This document shows positions 33,899 to 43,421 of a stretch of DNA of 64,000 nucleotides, piece by piece. Numbering within the stretch: the first letter of the stretch is position 1; every line of letters starts with the position of its first letter. This DNA comes from Ruminococcus sp. GTDB taxonomy: Bacteria; Bacillota; Clostridia; Oscillospirales; Ruminococcaceae. A program made the position numbers and the translations under genes. The notes under the pieces were generated by a model. That model searched no databases, was not told the origin of the DNA, and saw nothing but the letters and a program-made list of their open reading frames with translations. The stretch is taken from NCBI GenBank assembly GCA_017620025.1, contig JAFZRF010000006.1:1-64000 (forward strand), read 5' to 3'.

Positions 33899-36595
33899 AT
33901 GAGTTCCGCAAAGATAAAGGAATTATTCTACAGGGGAGGACGAAACCTTCGTGAACGCCTGTTTATACTCATAACCTCTCTGACAGCAGCAGCCTGGCTG
34001 ATAACGATCATAGGAAAGGTGATCGCAGGCGTTTCCGCAGGAAGCGTGATCGGAATAGTGACCGCTGCGGTCCTTGTGCTGCTTATAATGATCGAGTCAG
34101 TGCGGTCGGCCAATATAAAGCACGGAGCAATATTCGTTTCTGTCATTGTAAGCCTGGCTTTCCCTCTGCATTCGTTTTTGCGCGGCGGAGGAATCAACGG
34201 AGACGCACCTATATGGTTCCTGTTCGGTGTATTCTTTATAAACGTCTGCCTGACAGGTGAGATGAGAGTGCTGTTCCTTGTGCTTGAATGTGCAGAAGCA
34301 GTGTTCTGCTGGTATTTTTCATGGAAGATGCCGGCGCTGATATATGAAGAAACTGAAATATCAGACGAGTTCGTGTCCTTTGCGGCTCTCTTCCTTGCAA
34401 GCGCAGTATTGTGCGTCATGACAGAGGTCAGCAACAGGTTCTATCTCAGCGAGGTAAAAAGATCCATAAACCAGAAGAAGGAGATCGAAGCGCTGAGTGA
34501 GGCACAGAATCACTTCTTCTCGAGCATGAGCCACGAGATAAGGACTCCTATCAATACGATCATCGCTCTCAACGAGATGATACTCAGAGAGAACATATCA
34601 GACGAAGTCGCAGAGGATGCTGTCAATATCCAGTCGGCGAGCAATATGCTCCTGCATCTCATAAACGATATACTCGATATGTCAAAATTCGCTTCCGGTC
34701 AGATGAAGCTGTCTCCTGTGTCGTACAATCCGGGTGATATGCTTTCGGATATAGTCGGTATGCTCTGGATAAGAGCCAAGGAGAAGAACCTTGACTTTCA
34801 GGTCAACGTATCACCGGAGCTGCCTGTCGAGCTGATCGGAGATGAGATAAGGATCAAGCAGATACTTATCAATGTGCTTAACAACGCAATAAAGTACACT
34901 CATGAGGGTGAGGTATCCCTGTCCATACAGCCCGGCGAAGAGGAGAACGGCATTCTCAATGTTATATACACTGTAAGTGATACCGGTATCGGCATCAAGA
35001 AGGAAAATATACCTTACCTCTTCACAGCCTTCCGGCGTGTGGACGAGGAAAAGAATCGTCACATAGAGGGAACCGGTCTCGGACTCTCGATTGTAAAGCA
35101 GTTTGTCGATCTCATGGGCGGCAGGATAACTGTAAACAGTATCTATACCAAGGGCTCGACCTTCATTATCGAGATACCGCAGAAGGTATCGGGCAAGCAG
35201 AATATCGGCGAGATAAAGCTTGACAGTCTGTCAGGCGTAGGAAAGAGGCGTGAGCATATCGCCGGCTTTGAAGCGCCGGAAGCAAAGGTCCTCGTTGTTG
35301 ATGACAACGCAGCGAATCTGCTGGTGGTTTCAAAGCTGCTGAGAATAACCAAGGTGCAGACCGATACTGTGGCGAGCGGTGAAGAAGCTCTCAGAAGGAC
35401 ACTGAATATACATTATCATGTTATCTTCATGGATCATCTTATGCCGAATATGGACGGTATCGAATGTCTCAATGCGATACGCTCCCAGATAGGCGGTCAT
35501 TGCCGTGATTCAAAGATAGTCGCGCTGACGGCCAATGCAGGCAGTGAGTGCAAGACGCTGTATGAAAAGGCGGGCTTTGACGGGTATCTTACAAAGCCGA
35601 TCACAGGTGATATACTTGAAAGGGAGCTGTACAGGCTTCTTCCGAGAGAGCTGACCTTCACCAAGGCTGAAGCGGAGGATATCCTCAAGGAGACCGTATC
35701 CTGGATGAACAAGGGCGAGAGGAAGAAGACTGTGGTCATAACCACAGAAAGCGTAGCAGATCTTCCTCAGGAGATAATAGACCGGTACGGCATAGCCATA
35801 CTTCCGCATCTTGTATGTACTGAAGAAGGCAACTTTATGGACGGCGTAGAGATCGAGACCAAGGGTATGCTTGATTATATGCAGGATATCTCCCGCAAGG
35901 TAGTGACAAGATCACCGGATATACAGACGGTAGAATCCTTCTTTGCAAAGCAGCTGACATCTGCAAACAATATCATTCACATAAGTATATCAAGCGGCCT
36001 TGCGAACAGCGGATGCCCGGCCGCACAGGAAGCAGCAAGAGCCTTCAACAATGTTACAGTCATAGATTCCGGACATCTTTCAAGCGGACAGGGCCTGATG
36101 GTGATAGAAGCCTGCCGGCTTGTAGAGGAAGGAAAAAGCCCGGAGGAGATTACTGAGCATCTTGAGAGCCTGAAGTACAGGATTCATACCAGCTTCGTCG
36201 TTGACAGCCTTGATTTCCTTGCGAGAGCCGAGCAGGTCACTGAAGGCACTGCCGCTGTGACCAAGGCACTCATGGCCAAGCCTGTTCTTGTAATGCGGCA
36301 CAGCAAGCTCGGCGTAGGCAAGATATACTTCGGCTCCCGTGACAGGGTATGGAGACGGTATATAAGATCGGTGCTCCGCAGACCTTCCGCGATTGACCGC
36401 AGGATACTGTTTGTCACCTATGTCGGACTTTCCAAGCGTGATATGGAATGGATAAGGGAGCAGGTCGAAAAGTATGCAGAGTTCGATACGATCTACTTCC
36501 AGAAGGCTTCGCCTGTAATAGCGATGAACTGCGGAGAAGGTACATTCGGACTGCTTGTCAGGGATGCTGACGTTTTAAATGTAACAGACAGATAA
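33899..36595 (+). CDS. Hybrid histidine kinase fused to a DegV lipid-binding domain
   Basis: An 898-residue protein. Six or so membrane helices (about 25-185) are followed by HisKA with His212 in SSMSHEIRTPIN, HATPase with DTGIGIKKENIPYLFTAF and GTGLGLSIVKQF, and REC with Asp512 in VIFMDHLMPNMDG. The last 285 residues (about 610-898) are a DegV/EDD domain: TTESVADLPQEIIDRYGI, then SPDIQTVESFF, HISISSGLANSG and IDSGHLSSGQG. DegV proteins bind a fatty acid in a deep cleft and act with fatty-acid kinase. The start at 33899 lies 1 base after the upstream stop, behind GAGG. A terminator ends the cluster. Confidence 0.92.
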   Translation: MSSAKIKELFYRGGRNLRERLFILITSLTAAAWLITIIGKVIAGVSAGSVIGIVTAAVLVLLIMIESVRSANIKHGAIFVSVIVSLAFPLHSFLRGGGINGDAPIWFLFGVFFINVCLTGEMRVLFLVLECAEAVFCWYFSWKMPALIYEETEISDEFVSFAALFLASAVLCVMTEVSNRFYLSEVKRSINQKKEIEALSEAQNHFFSSMSHEIRTPINTIIALNEMILRENISDEVAEDAVNIQSASNMLLHLINDILDMSKFASGQMKLSPVSYNPGDMLSDIVGMLWIRAKEKNLDFQVNVSPELPVELIGDEIRIKQILINVLNNAIKYTHEGEVSLSIQPGEEENGILNVIYTVSDTGIGIKKENIPYLFTAFRRVDEEKNRHIEGTGLGLSIVKQFVDLMGGRITVNSIYTKGSTFIIEIPQKVSGKQNIGEIKLDSLSGVGKRREHIAGFEAPEAKVLVVDDNAANLLVVSKLLRITKVQTDTVASGEEALRRTLNIHYHVIFMDHLMPNMDGIECLNAIRSQIGGHCRDSKIVALTANAGSECKTLYEKAGFDGYLTKPITGDILERELYRLLPRELTFTKAEAEDILKETVSWMNKGERKKTVVITTESVADLPQEIIDRYGIAILPHLVCTEEGNFMDGVEIETKGMLDYMQDISRKVVTRSPDIQTVESFFAKQLTSANNIIHISISSGLANSGCPAAQEAARAFNNVTVIDSGHLSSGQGLMVIEACRLVEEGKSPEEITEHLESLKYRIHTSFVVDSLDFLARAEQVTEGTAAVTKALMAKPVLVMRHSKLGVGKIYFGSRDRVWRRYIRSVLRRPSAIDRRILFVTYVGLSKRDMEWIREQVEKYAEFDTIYFQKASPVIAMNCGEGTFGLLVRDADVLNVTDR

Positions 36596-36600
36596 ATAAC

Positions 36601-36641
36601 AGAGCCGGAGGCAGAAAAAGCTGTTTCCGGCTCTTTATTTC
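36601..36641 (+). terminator. Rho-independent terminator of the signalling cluster
   Basis: AGAGCCGGA (36601-36609) and TCCGGCTCT (36626-36634) form a 9-bp stem, followed by TTATTTC. Confidence 0.85.
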
Positions 36642-36682
36642 TGTATTCAGCCGGAGAGCCTGTGATAGAACTATGAAATTAG

Positions 36683-36700
36683 TGGTTAAATTCTTGACAA
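36683..36700. promoter_or_regulatory. Rex-like palindrome over the ABC transporter -35
   Basis: TGGTTAA-ATTC-TTGACAA matches 12 of 14 positions of the Rex consensus TTGTTAA-N4-TTAACAA. Its right half is the -35 TTGACA, so part of the match is forced; the left half, 6 of 7, is not. Confidence 0.35.
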
Positions 36701-36722
36701 ACTTTCGTTATTGTGCTATAAT
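36694..36722 (+). promoter_or_regulatory. Consensus promoter of the ABC transporter gene
   Basis: TTGACA (36694-36699), 17 bases and TATAAT (36717-36722). Confidence 0.85.
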
Positions 36723-36782
36723 ATAGATGGACATAATTGTGCAGTTTCAATATATTATAAGTGTATACAAGGGGTGGAAACT

Positions 36783-39752
36783 ATGCTGCAATTAAAGGAC
36801 ATAATCAAGACATACGGGACTGGGGAAAATACCGTAAAGGCTCTGAACGGAGTGAGCATAACCTTCCGTGAGAGTGAATTCGTCGCAATACTCGGCCATT
36901 CCGGCTGCGGAAAGACGACACTGCTCAATATCATCGGAGGGCTGGATCATTACACTTCCGGAGACCTTATAATCAACGGCGTATCGACTAAGAAATACCG
37001 TGACCGTGACTGGGATGCCTACAGAAACCATTCCATAGGCTTCATTTTCCAGAGCTATAACCTGATCCCGCATCAGACAGTGCTTTCAAACGTCGAGCTT
37101 GCTCTTACGATATCCGGCGTATCGAGGTCGGAGCGCAGGAAACGTGCCAAGAAAGCCCTTGAAAAGGTTGGGCTCGGAGATCAGCTCCATAAGAAACCGA
37201 ATCAGATGTCCGGCGGACAGATGCAGCGCGTTGCAATAGCAAGAGCGCTTATCAATGATCCGGATATCCTCCTTGCCGACGAGCCTACAGGCGCGCTCGA
37301 CAGTGAGACGAGCATACAGGTAATGGAGCTGCTCAAAGAGATAGCTGCCGATAAGCTTGTTATCATGGTAACACATAACCCTGAGCTTGCAGAGCAGTAC
37401 GCAACACGCATAGTCCGTATCAAGGACGGTGAGCTGACAGCTGACAGTGATCCCTACGAGCCGGAGATTGTTGACGAAGCAAAGCAGGAGAAGAAAAAGA
37501 GAGTATCGATGTCATTCGGTACGGCGCTCTCCCTTTCCCTCAATAACCTCATGACCAAGAAGGGAAGGACTCTCCTGACAGCCTTTGCCGGATCGATAGG
37601 TATCATCGGCATAGCACTGATACTTGCGCTTTCAACAGGCATCAACGATTATATCGATCAGGTGCAGGAGGAGACACTTTCCTCCTATCCATTGCAGATA
37701 TACCGTGAGAATGCAGATACCTCCGGCATGATAGAAGCTCTCATGCAGAAGCAGAAGGACAACGAGAACAGAGAAGTCAGGGATGATACGGTATACGCCA
37801 ATACGGCGGTATATGATATGTTCAATTCCTTCAATTCTGCCGCAAAGCAGATCAACAACATGAAGGACTTTAAGGAGTTCATTGATAACGACAGCGTTAT
37901 AGCGGAGAAGGCAAGCGCAGTTTCCTATAACTACGATCTCAAGATGCCGGTGTTTACTAAGACACCCTCCGGCGAGATTATCAAGGCTGATTTCATGGAT
38001 ATGTACAGCCGTGCGCTCGGAGTAAGCGGCACTGAATATATGAATATGGCTATGAACAGCCCTATGGCAGGCAATCAGGAAATGGCGGCATGGGGACTCA
38101 GCGTATTCGAGCAGCTTCTTCCGGGATCCGACGGTGATCCGGTGAACAGCCTCATTCGTGAACAGTATGAAGTGATCGACGGAAGATGGCCGGAGGAGTA
38201 CGACGAGGCTGTTGTAGTCCTCACTAAGAACAATGAGATACCGGATATCATCGTGTATTCAATGGGACTCAAGGATACTGACGAGTTCTCGGAAAACCTC
38301 AAGGCAGCCATGAACGGCGATGTCATCGAGAGCTACGGTCAGATCGAGTGGACATTTGATGAGATAAGGGAAAAGAAGCTAAGGATGATACTTCCCTGTG
38401 AGTACTATCAGAAGGTCGAGTCCGGTGACGGCTGTGTTGATCTTACAGCAACAGAGACAGGACTTGATTATCTCTTCAGTGCCTCGGACATCGGAACAGA
38501 TCTGAAGATAGTAGGTTTCATACGTCCGCACGAGGATGTCAAGACTCCTATGATAAAGGGCTATATCGGCTATACCGACAAGCTCACGCAGTACGTTATA
38601 GATACCACATCAGAGAGCGAGCTTGTTAAGAAGCAGCTTGATGATGAAGATACAGATGTGCTGACAGGCACACGTTTCCTGACCGACGAATATCAGGGTC
38701 CCTCCGACAGCGAGAAGATCGATACTGCCAAGGAGTATATCAAGAGCGCTGATACAGACCAGCGTGCAGAGCTCTATCGTTTCATAGTCTCACAGCCGGA
38801 TCCGGAGCAGCTCGCCATACAGCTTGAAGCTGCAATGAAGGACTTCGATCGTGCGAGCTTCGTAACGCAGGTATCTGAGAGCTATTCACAGGAGCTCGGC
38901 GTTGATCCTTCTCAGGTGCTCTCGTATATAAACCAGCTCAGTGACGAGGAGCTTACCGACTATGCACGTCAGGCAATTACCGAGCAGATCTCACAGCAGT
39001 ACGCACAGGCAGCCGCAGAACAGACGGCCTCTATCCCCAACGATAAGCTCGCTGAGATGCTCGATGCGCTTCCGCTTACTGATGAGCTGTATATAGCGAT
39101 ATGCGATGAATTCACTCCCGCACAGGTTTCAACTTCTTCCTATGAGGAGAACCTCCGCCTGCTCGGAGTAGCTGATGAATCCGATCCCTCCGGTATCAAT
39201 CTCTACGCACGCACTTTTGAGGATAAGGATGAGATAGCAGATGCTATCACACGCTACAACGATTCTGCAAAGAAGGACAGCGATGTTATCCACTACACTG
39301 ATTACGTTGCACTTCTGATGTCTTCCATCACAGGTATCATCAGCGGTATATCCTATCTGCTGATAGCTTTCGTAGGTATCTCACTTGTGGTATCATCTAT
39401 CATGATAGGCATCATAACCTATATATCTGTCCTTGAGCGTACCCGTGAGATAGGCATACTGAGAGCGATAGGCGCCTCCAAGAAGAACGTATCCACAGTA
39501 TTCAATGCAGAGACACTCCTTGTAGGACTTGTCGCAGGACTTCTCGGAATCGGAGTGTCACTCCTGCTGACTATACCGATAAACTATATCATACACAGTC
39601 TTACAAGCCTTGATACTCTTGAGGCAAGACTGCCGGCAGAGGGTGCGGTAATACTTGTTGCGATAAGCATGATACTCACACTTATCGCCGGACTCATTCC
39701 TTCAAGGCTGGCGGCTAAGAAGGATCCAGTAGAAGCACTGAGAACTGAATAA
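36783..39752 (+). CDS. MacB/LolD-type ABC transporter: ATPase fused to FtsX permease
   Basis: A 989-residue ABC protein with ATPase and permease in one chain. The ATPase (about 1-225) has Walker A GHSGCGKTT, signature SGGQMQRVAIARAL and Walker B with LLADEPTGALD. The permease has one helix near 270-290 (TLLTAFAGSIGIIGIALILAL), an outer domain of about 570 residues rich in Asp, Glu and Tyr, then three helices (about 850-970) with the FtsX pattern SVLERTREIGILRAIGASKK. MacB-type pumps act mechanically on outer-surface substrates such as peptides or lipoproteins. The start at 36783 follows GGGGTGG; the promoter lies upstream. Confidence 0.92.
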   Translation: MLQLKDIIKTYGTGENTVKALNGVSITFRESEFVAILGHSGCGKTTLLNIIGGLDHYTSGDLIINGVSTKKYRDRDWDAYRNHSIGFIFQSYNLIPHQTVLSNVELALTISGVSRSERRKRAKKALEKVGLGDQLHKKPNQMSGGQMQRVAIARALINDPDILLADEPTGALDSETSIQVMELLKEIAADKLVIMVTHNPELAEQYATRIVRIKDGELTADSDPYEPEIVDEAKQEKKKRVSMSFGTALSLSLNNLMTKKGRTLLTAFAGSIGIIGIALILALSTGINDYIDQVQEETLSSYPLQIYRENADTSGMIEALMQKQKDNENREVRDDTVYANTAVYDMFNSFNSAAKQINNMKDFKEFIDNDSVIAEKASAVSYNYDLKMPVFTKTPSGEIIKADFMDMYSRALGVSGTEYMNMAMNSPMAGNQEMAAWGLSVFEQLLPGSDGDPVNSLIREQYEVIDGRWPEEYDEAVVVLTKNNEIPDIIVYSMGLKDTDEFSENLKAAMNGDVIESYGQIEWTFDEIREKKLRMILPCEYYQKVESGDGCVDLTATETGLDYLFSASDIGTDLKIVGFIRPHEDVKTPMIKGYIGYTDKLTQYVIDTTSESELVKKQLDDEDTDVLTGTRFLTDEYQGPSDSEKIDTAKEYIKSADTDQRAELYRFIVSQPDPEQLAIQLEAAMKDFDRASFVTQVSESYSQELGVDPSQVLSYINQLSDEELTDYARQAITEQISQQYAQAAAEQTASIPNDKLAEMLDALPLTDELYIAICDEFTPAQVSTSSYEENLRLLGVADESDPSGINLYARTFEDKDEIADAITRYNDSAKKDSDVIHYTDYVALLMSSITGIISGISYLLIAFVGISLVVSSIMIGIITYISVLERTREIGILRAIGASKKNVSTVFNAETLLVGLVAGLLGIGVSLLLTIPINYIIHSLTSLDTLEARLPAEGAVILVAISMILTLIAGLIPSRLAAKKDPVEALRTE

Positions 39753-39756
39753 GATA

Positions 39757-39797
39757 AAAGCCATAGCAAAGTATAATTGCTATGGCTTTATTATTAT
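39757..39797 (+). terminator. Rho-independent terminator
   Basis: AAAGCCATAGCA (39757-39768) and TGCTATGGCTTT (39778-39789) form a 12-bp stem, followed by ATTATTATA. Confidence 0.8.
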
Positions 39798-39803
39798 AAT
39801 AAA

Positions 39804-39980
39804 TTTGGGATTCTAAAGGGGCGGCGCCCCTTTAGCGGAGTCCAGAGGCAGCGCCTCTGGCAGGGTGCGGGACAGAGTCCCGCATTTATCCGCAAGGCGC
39901 TTCGCAAGGGGTGAATTTCAAAACAGTCCGGGGGACTGTTTTGGAAGAGGGGACGCCTTGCAAGTGAAGGCGTCCCCTGA
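39804..39980 (-). repeat. Multi-hairpin repeat, copy 2 (inverted)
   Basis: This is the reverse complement of the element at 28333-28508, with a handful of substitutions and a 1-base length difference. The two copies face each other around an 11.3-kb block holding the GyrI-like gene, the signalling cluster and the ABC transporter. A further hairpin, AGCATAAA...TTTTATGCT, lies at about 39998-40028. Confidence 0.85.
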
Positions 39981-40032
39981 TAGAACTAATGTTAATAGCA
40001 TAAATACAGGCGCTATGGCTTTTATGCTGTGA

Positions 40033-41658
40033 TCATTTAAGAGAGTTCAGATACCGTCTGATATCATCGTAAATCCTGTCGATGTATTCGTCTGTGAGGA
40101 TATCGCTGAAGCCGTTTTCAGCAAGAGCCTCACGAAGCTTCACGTCAGGATCGGTGCTGGATATGTGGGCGAAGCGTGAATACTTCTCCGCTGCTGACTG
40201 AGGCGCATTGAACACATCATCAAGGATCTCAAGTGCGCCGAGAGCCGAAACTCCGTAGCTTATGTAATATCCGGGGTATATGAACATATGGTCGATATAG
40301 TAGAACGGATAATCCTTTGCATAGGCCCCCATTATCCTGTTGTAGCAGTCGAGAACATCATCTGCAGTATAGGTATCACGGTTCTGGAGCACTGTGTATT
40401 CAAACTCTCCGATGCGGAAGCTGACCTCTATGTTGAGAAGCATTCCTGCAATGTTGAAGAGCCTCATTGCTTCTGCCTTTTTGCCGTATATCTCGTCATA
40501 GAACTGCATGAAGAGAAGCTCCATAGCCTGCGACTGAATCTCTGCGATATCGTCATTGGCGACTACAGAGTATATAGGTGTATCATCAAAGCGTGAGGCA
40601 TGATAGTGGCCGAATTCGTGTATGGCTGTCCTCAGGTCATCGTAGTCTCCCTCACAGTAGATGTATACAATCGCATCATCGGAATAAGGGAGTTCGGCAG
40701 TAAGAGAGCCGGTGTAGCAGTTGTTTCCCTTGGCAATACGGTAGTGACCTGTGTCTATGATGCGCTGTGCGGATTCGGCAACCTCCGGAGAAATGCGGTC
40801 TGCATATTTTTTGATTATCTCAAATAATTCATCCGGTTTCGTATTGCTGTTATATATTCTCGTAGACTGTGGCGCATCGTAGCAGGCTTTGATGACATCA
40901 TCGTAAATCGGCATAAGGTTTTTACGAATGGACTTTCCGGCTGCGATTATCTCCTCGGGAGTATAGTCACGGGAATAGTAATCGTAAAAGGTATCAGTGC
41001 TGTATTCAGAGAGTATATCGAGGTATATCTCTGCGCATCTCCTGCTCTTCTCGTCGTCGGAGAGGCTGTCATCATAGTAGATATCGTAGTACTCATCCGA
41101 GCGTTCGTCGATAAGCTCGTAGTCGACCTTTGTATAGCCCTCGAGCCTTTTCAGACTCATGGAAGGGGTGGTGTAGAATTCGAGATAGTCCTCGTCGATG
41201 TAATCGGCGAAGAGGGCGGAGTAGTCCTTCGAGTTGTAGCCGTGATGCAGGGCATAGCTGACCGCTTCGTATACCAGTGAGTAGGTGAGGGCGCAGTCAT
41301 CGTATTCCCGCTCTGCCTTGCTGCTGTTCCAGTCAAGACAGTAGTCGATATGTGAGGCGGAATAGGCCTCATAAGCGAGTGCGACCGAATCAAAGAGGAC
41401 ATCGATATCCTCCTTGACTGCATCTTCATTATCCGGCAGTTTAATGTCGTCAAGCAGCTGTTCGACCTGCTCGTTCACAGTATCGATATCGGCTTTTGTG
41501 TAGCCTAAACTTCCGTGCTTGTCATCAGCCGGACCGTTATTATCCTCCGTATCCGAATGCTCGGGGAATATGGGCTGAGTGTGATCACGGAAAGAACAGG
41601 AACCTGCCGGAAGCAGCATAACTAAGGCCATTACAGCAGCAGAGATGCGTCTTTTCAT
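40033..41658 (-). CDS. M3-like metallopeptidase lipoprotein
   Basis: A 541-residue exported protein. The leader MKRRISAAVMALVMLLPAGSC ends in a plausible lipobox, so it is probably lipid-anchored. The zinc motif HEFGH is at residues 347-351, and a second ligand is expected in AEIQSQAMELLFMQF some 25-30 residues later; this arrangement resembles M3/oligoendopeptidase F enzymes. The rest is helical, with many Tyr and Asp. It would cut short peptides outside the membrane. The start at 41658 follows AAGGAG; the upstream HAD stop is 5 bases before the ATG. It is last in the rib transcript. Confidence 0.8.
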   Translation of the reverse strand: MKRRISAAVMALVMLLPAGSCSFRDHTQPIFPEHSDTEDNNGPADDKHGSLGYTKADIDTVNEQVEQLLDDIKLPDNEDAVKEDIDVLFDSVALAYEAYSASHIDYCLDWNSSKAEREYDDCALTYSLVYEAVSYALHHGYNSKDYSALFADYIDEDYLEFYTTPSMSLKRLEGYTKVDYELIDERSDEYYDIYYDDSLSDDEKSRRCAEIYLDILSEYSTDTFYDYYSRDYTPEEIIAAGKSIRKNLMPIYDDVIKACYDAPQSTRIYNSNTKPDELFEIIKKYADRISPEVAESAQRIIDTGHYRIAKGNNCYTGSLTAELPYSDDAIVYIYCEGDYDDLRTAIHEFGHYHASRFDDTPIYSVVANDDIAEIQSQAMELLFMQFYDEIYGKKAEAMRLFNIAGMLLNIEVSFRIGEFEYTVLQNRDTYTADDVLDCYNRIMGAYAKDYPFYYIDHMFIYPGYYISYGVSALGALEILDDVFNAPQSAAEKYSRFAHISSTDPDVKLREALAENGFSDILTDEYIDRIYDDIRRYLNSLK

Positions 41659-41663
41659 AATTG

Positions 41664-42326
41664 TCACTCCTTACGGGAAAGAGAGGCGGCAGCTTCGGGT
41701 ATCTGCCGGATATCGCTAACGATGATATCGGCCTTGCTGAGTTCCTCCTGAGTCCCGTAGCCGTAGCCGCAGCCTATGGAGGGAAGCCCGTTCTTTACTG
41801 CCATTTCTATATCATGGAATCTGTCTCCGACTGCGATGAGGTCTTTGCCGTGCATCGGAGCTATCTTGCGCAGTATCTCATACTTTGGTATAAAACCGAA
41901 TTTCTCGCAGCAGTAGAAGCTGTCAAAGAACCGGTCAAGGCGGAACACCCGTCTGTGACGCTCAAGGTAATGGAAGCGGCAGTTGCTGAGGAAAATTAGT
42001 CCGTAGCCCTCCTCACGCAGCTGAGTGAGTACTTCCTCTGTATGCGGATAGAGAGCACCCTCTCCGCGTTCTACACGCTCAGCCATATCCTCGCCGAGCA
42101 TGATACGTGCCTTTTCACGTATCTCCGGGTCGAGGCCGGGCTGGAAATTGCTCCACATATCCGTTGAGTTGAAGCCGAGCCAGTAGCTTATCTCTGAGTC
42201 GGTATACTCCCTGTCTTCGATATATCCCTTATCCGACAGCCACTTCATGGTATCACGGAATGCGGGAGCATAGGTCAGCATCGAGTTGTGGAGCGTGCCG
42301 TCGTAATCAAATATCAGTTCAGTCAT
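41664..42326 (-). CDS. HAD-family phosphatase
   Basis: About 220 residues of the haloacid dehalogenase superfamily. Motif I is [10 protein letters not shown] (nucleophile Asp, general acid Asp two residues on); motif II is LIFLSNC; motif III/IV is [17 protein letters not shown]. The N-terminal cap region (about 15-85) is helical, like phosphoglycolate phosphatase. It may act on the riboflavin intermediate 5-amino-6-ribitylamino-uracil phosphate, since HAD enzymes fill this missing dephosphorylation step in other bacteria. Its position after ribH fits that idea, but it is inference. The ATG at 42326 overlaps the ribH stop. Confidence 0.85.
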   Translation of the reverse strand: MTELIFDYDGTLHNSMLTYAPAFRDTMKWLSDKGYIEDREYTDSEISYWLGFNSTDMWSNFQPGLDPEIREKARIMLGEDMAERVERGEGALYPHTEEVLTQLREEGYGLIFLSNCRFHYLERHRRVFRLDRFFDSFYCCEKFGFIPKYEILRKIAPMHGKDLIAVGDRFHDIEMAVKNGLPSIGCGYGYGTQEELSKADIIVSDIRQIPEAAASLSRKE

Positions 42327-42786
42327 CAATAGCCTTGATGAGGTTTATCATCTCGATAGCGCCCTCGGCACACTCGCTGCCCTTGTTTCCGGCCTTGGAG
42401 CCTGCACGCTCGATAGCCTGCTCGATGTTCTCGGTGGTGATAACGCCGAACATAACAGGGATATCGTTCTGGAGGGATACCTGTGCGATGCCCTTGGCAG
42501 CCTCGTTGCAGACAAGGTCGTAGTGTGAGGTGCTTCCCCTGATGATAGCGCCGAGGCAGATAACAGCGTCATACTTGCCGGACTTGGCCATTCTTGAAGC
42601 GATGAGCGGTATCTCAAATGCACCGGGAACCCATGCAACGTCTATGGAATCCTCGGATATGCCATGTCTTGTGAGGGTGTCGACAGCGCCTCCGAGCAGC
42701 TTTGAGGTTATGAATTCGTTGAATCTGGCAACAACTATGCCTATTCTTACTTCACTGGGTATGAGTTTTCCTTCGTATGTTTTCAT
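42319..42786 (-). CDS. ribH: 6,7-dimethyl-8-ribityllumazine synthase
   Basis: A 155-residue lumazine synthase, which joins the ribityl pyrimidine to 3,4-dihydroxy-2-butanone 4-phosphate. Signatures are [17 protein letters not shown] at the start, [31 protein letters not shown] with the catalytic His, and [17 protein letters not shown]. It normally forms a 60-mer shell around riboflavin synthase. It overlaps the HAD gene by 8 bases and follows the histidine phosphatase gene by 38 bases. It belongs to the FMN-riboswitch operon. Confidence 0.96.
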   Translation of the reverse strand: MKTYEGKLIPSEVRIGIVVARFNEFITSKLLGGAVDTLTRHGISEDSIDVAWVPGAFEIPLIASRMAKSGKYDAVICLGAIIRGSTSHYDLVCNEAAKGIAQVSLQNDIPVMFGVITTENIEQAIERAGSKAGNKGSECAEGAIEMINLIKAIDD

Positions 42787-42824
42787 TACTGATTTCTCCT
42801 TTACGGTTTATATTCGAGCGGACA

Positions 42825-43412
42825 TCAGCCGCTGTACGGACGGTGAATGTGGAATATCTCTTCAACGGCCTCGAGTGAGCTGAGGTCGTTTCCGTGTACC
42901 TGTATGCGTATTACCCACGGCATGAAGTCTATGACACGCATGAATTCGTGGTAGCCGAAGGTGGGGCGGAAGTAGCGCATAACTGCGCCTATGGCAGCTC
43001 CGTGTGAGGATATGACGGCATCATCTCCGGGATTCTCTCGGATAACGTCATTGATGCCGGTTATCATCCTCTCCTGTGTCTCGGCAAGACTTTCTCCGCC
43101 GGAACGCTTGTAGCTGAAGTCGTTCCACTGATGCAGGTTGAATTCTTCAAACGAGTCGTCTCCGCGGCCGCCCTCACGCTCACGGAAGATAGTGTCCGTG
43201 ATTATGGGCAGCCTCGTTATGCGGGAGAGGGGAGTGACTGTCTCTACCGCACGGGTGTACGGGCTTGAGTAGATAGCATCTATGCGTTTCTCCGAGAGGA
43301 AGTCTGCAAGTGTTTCTGCATCCTCTCTTCCTGTATCGGTCAGCATTCTTGTAGGATTGACCGGGTGGCTGAAATCAGGCTCACAGTGCCTTACAAGATA
43401 TATCGTAGTCAT
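42825..43412 (-). CDS. Histidine phosphatase (phosphoglycerate mutase family)
   Basis: A 195-residue histidine phosphatase. The catalytic motif is LVRHCEP (RHC rather than RHG), a second Arg lies in SSPYTRAVETVTPL, the acid loop is EREGGRG, and the second His is in ISSHGAAIGAVMRYF. The substrate is unknown. Its location inside the rib operon, between ribBA and ribH, makes it a second candidate (beside the HAD protein) for the phosphatase step of riboflavin synthesis. That is a guess from context. GAGGCTCC precedes the ATG. Confidence 0.85.
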   Translation of the reverse strand: MTTIYLVRHCEPDFSHPVNPTRMLTDTGREDAETLADFLSEKRIDAIYSSPYTRAVETVTPLSRITRLPIITDTIFREREGGRGDDSFEEFNLHQWNDFSYKRSGGESLAETQERMITGINDVIRENPGDDAVISSHGAAIGAVMRYFRPTFGYHEFMRVIDFMPWVIRIQVHGNDLSSLEAVEEIFHIHRPYSG

Positions 43413-43421
43413 GGAGCCTCC

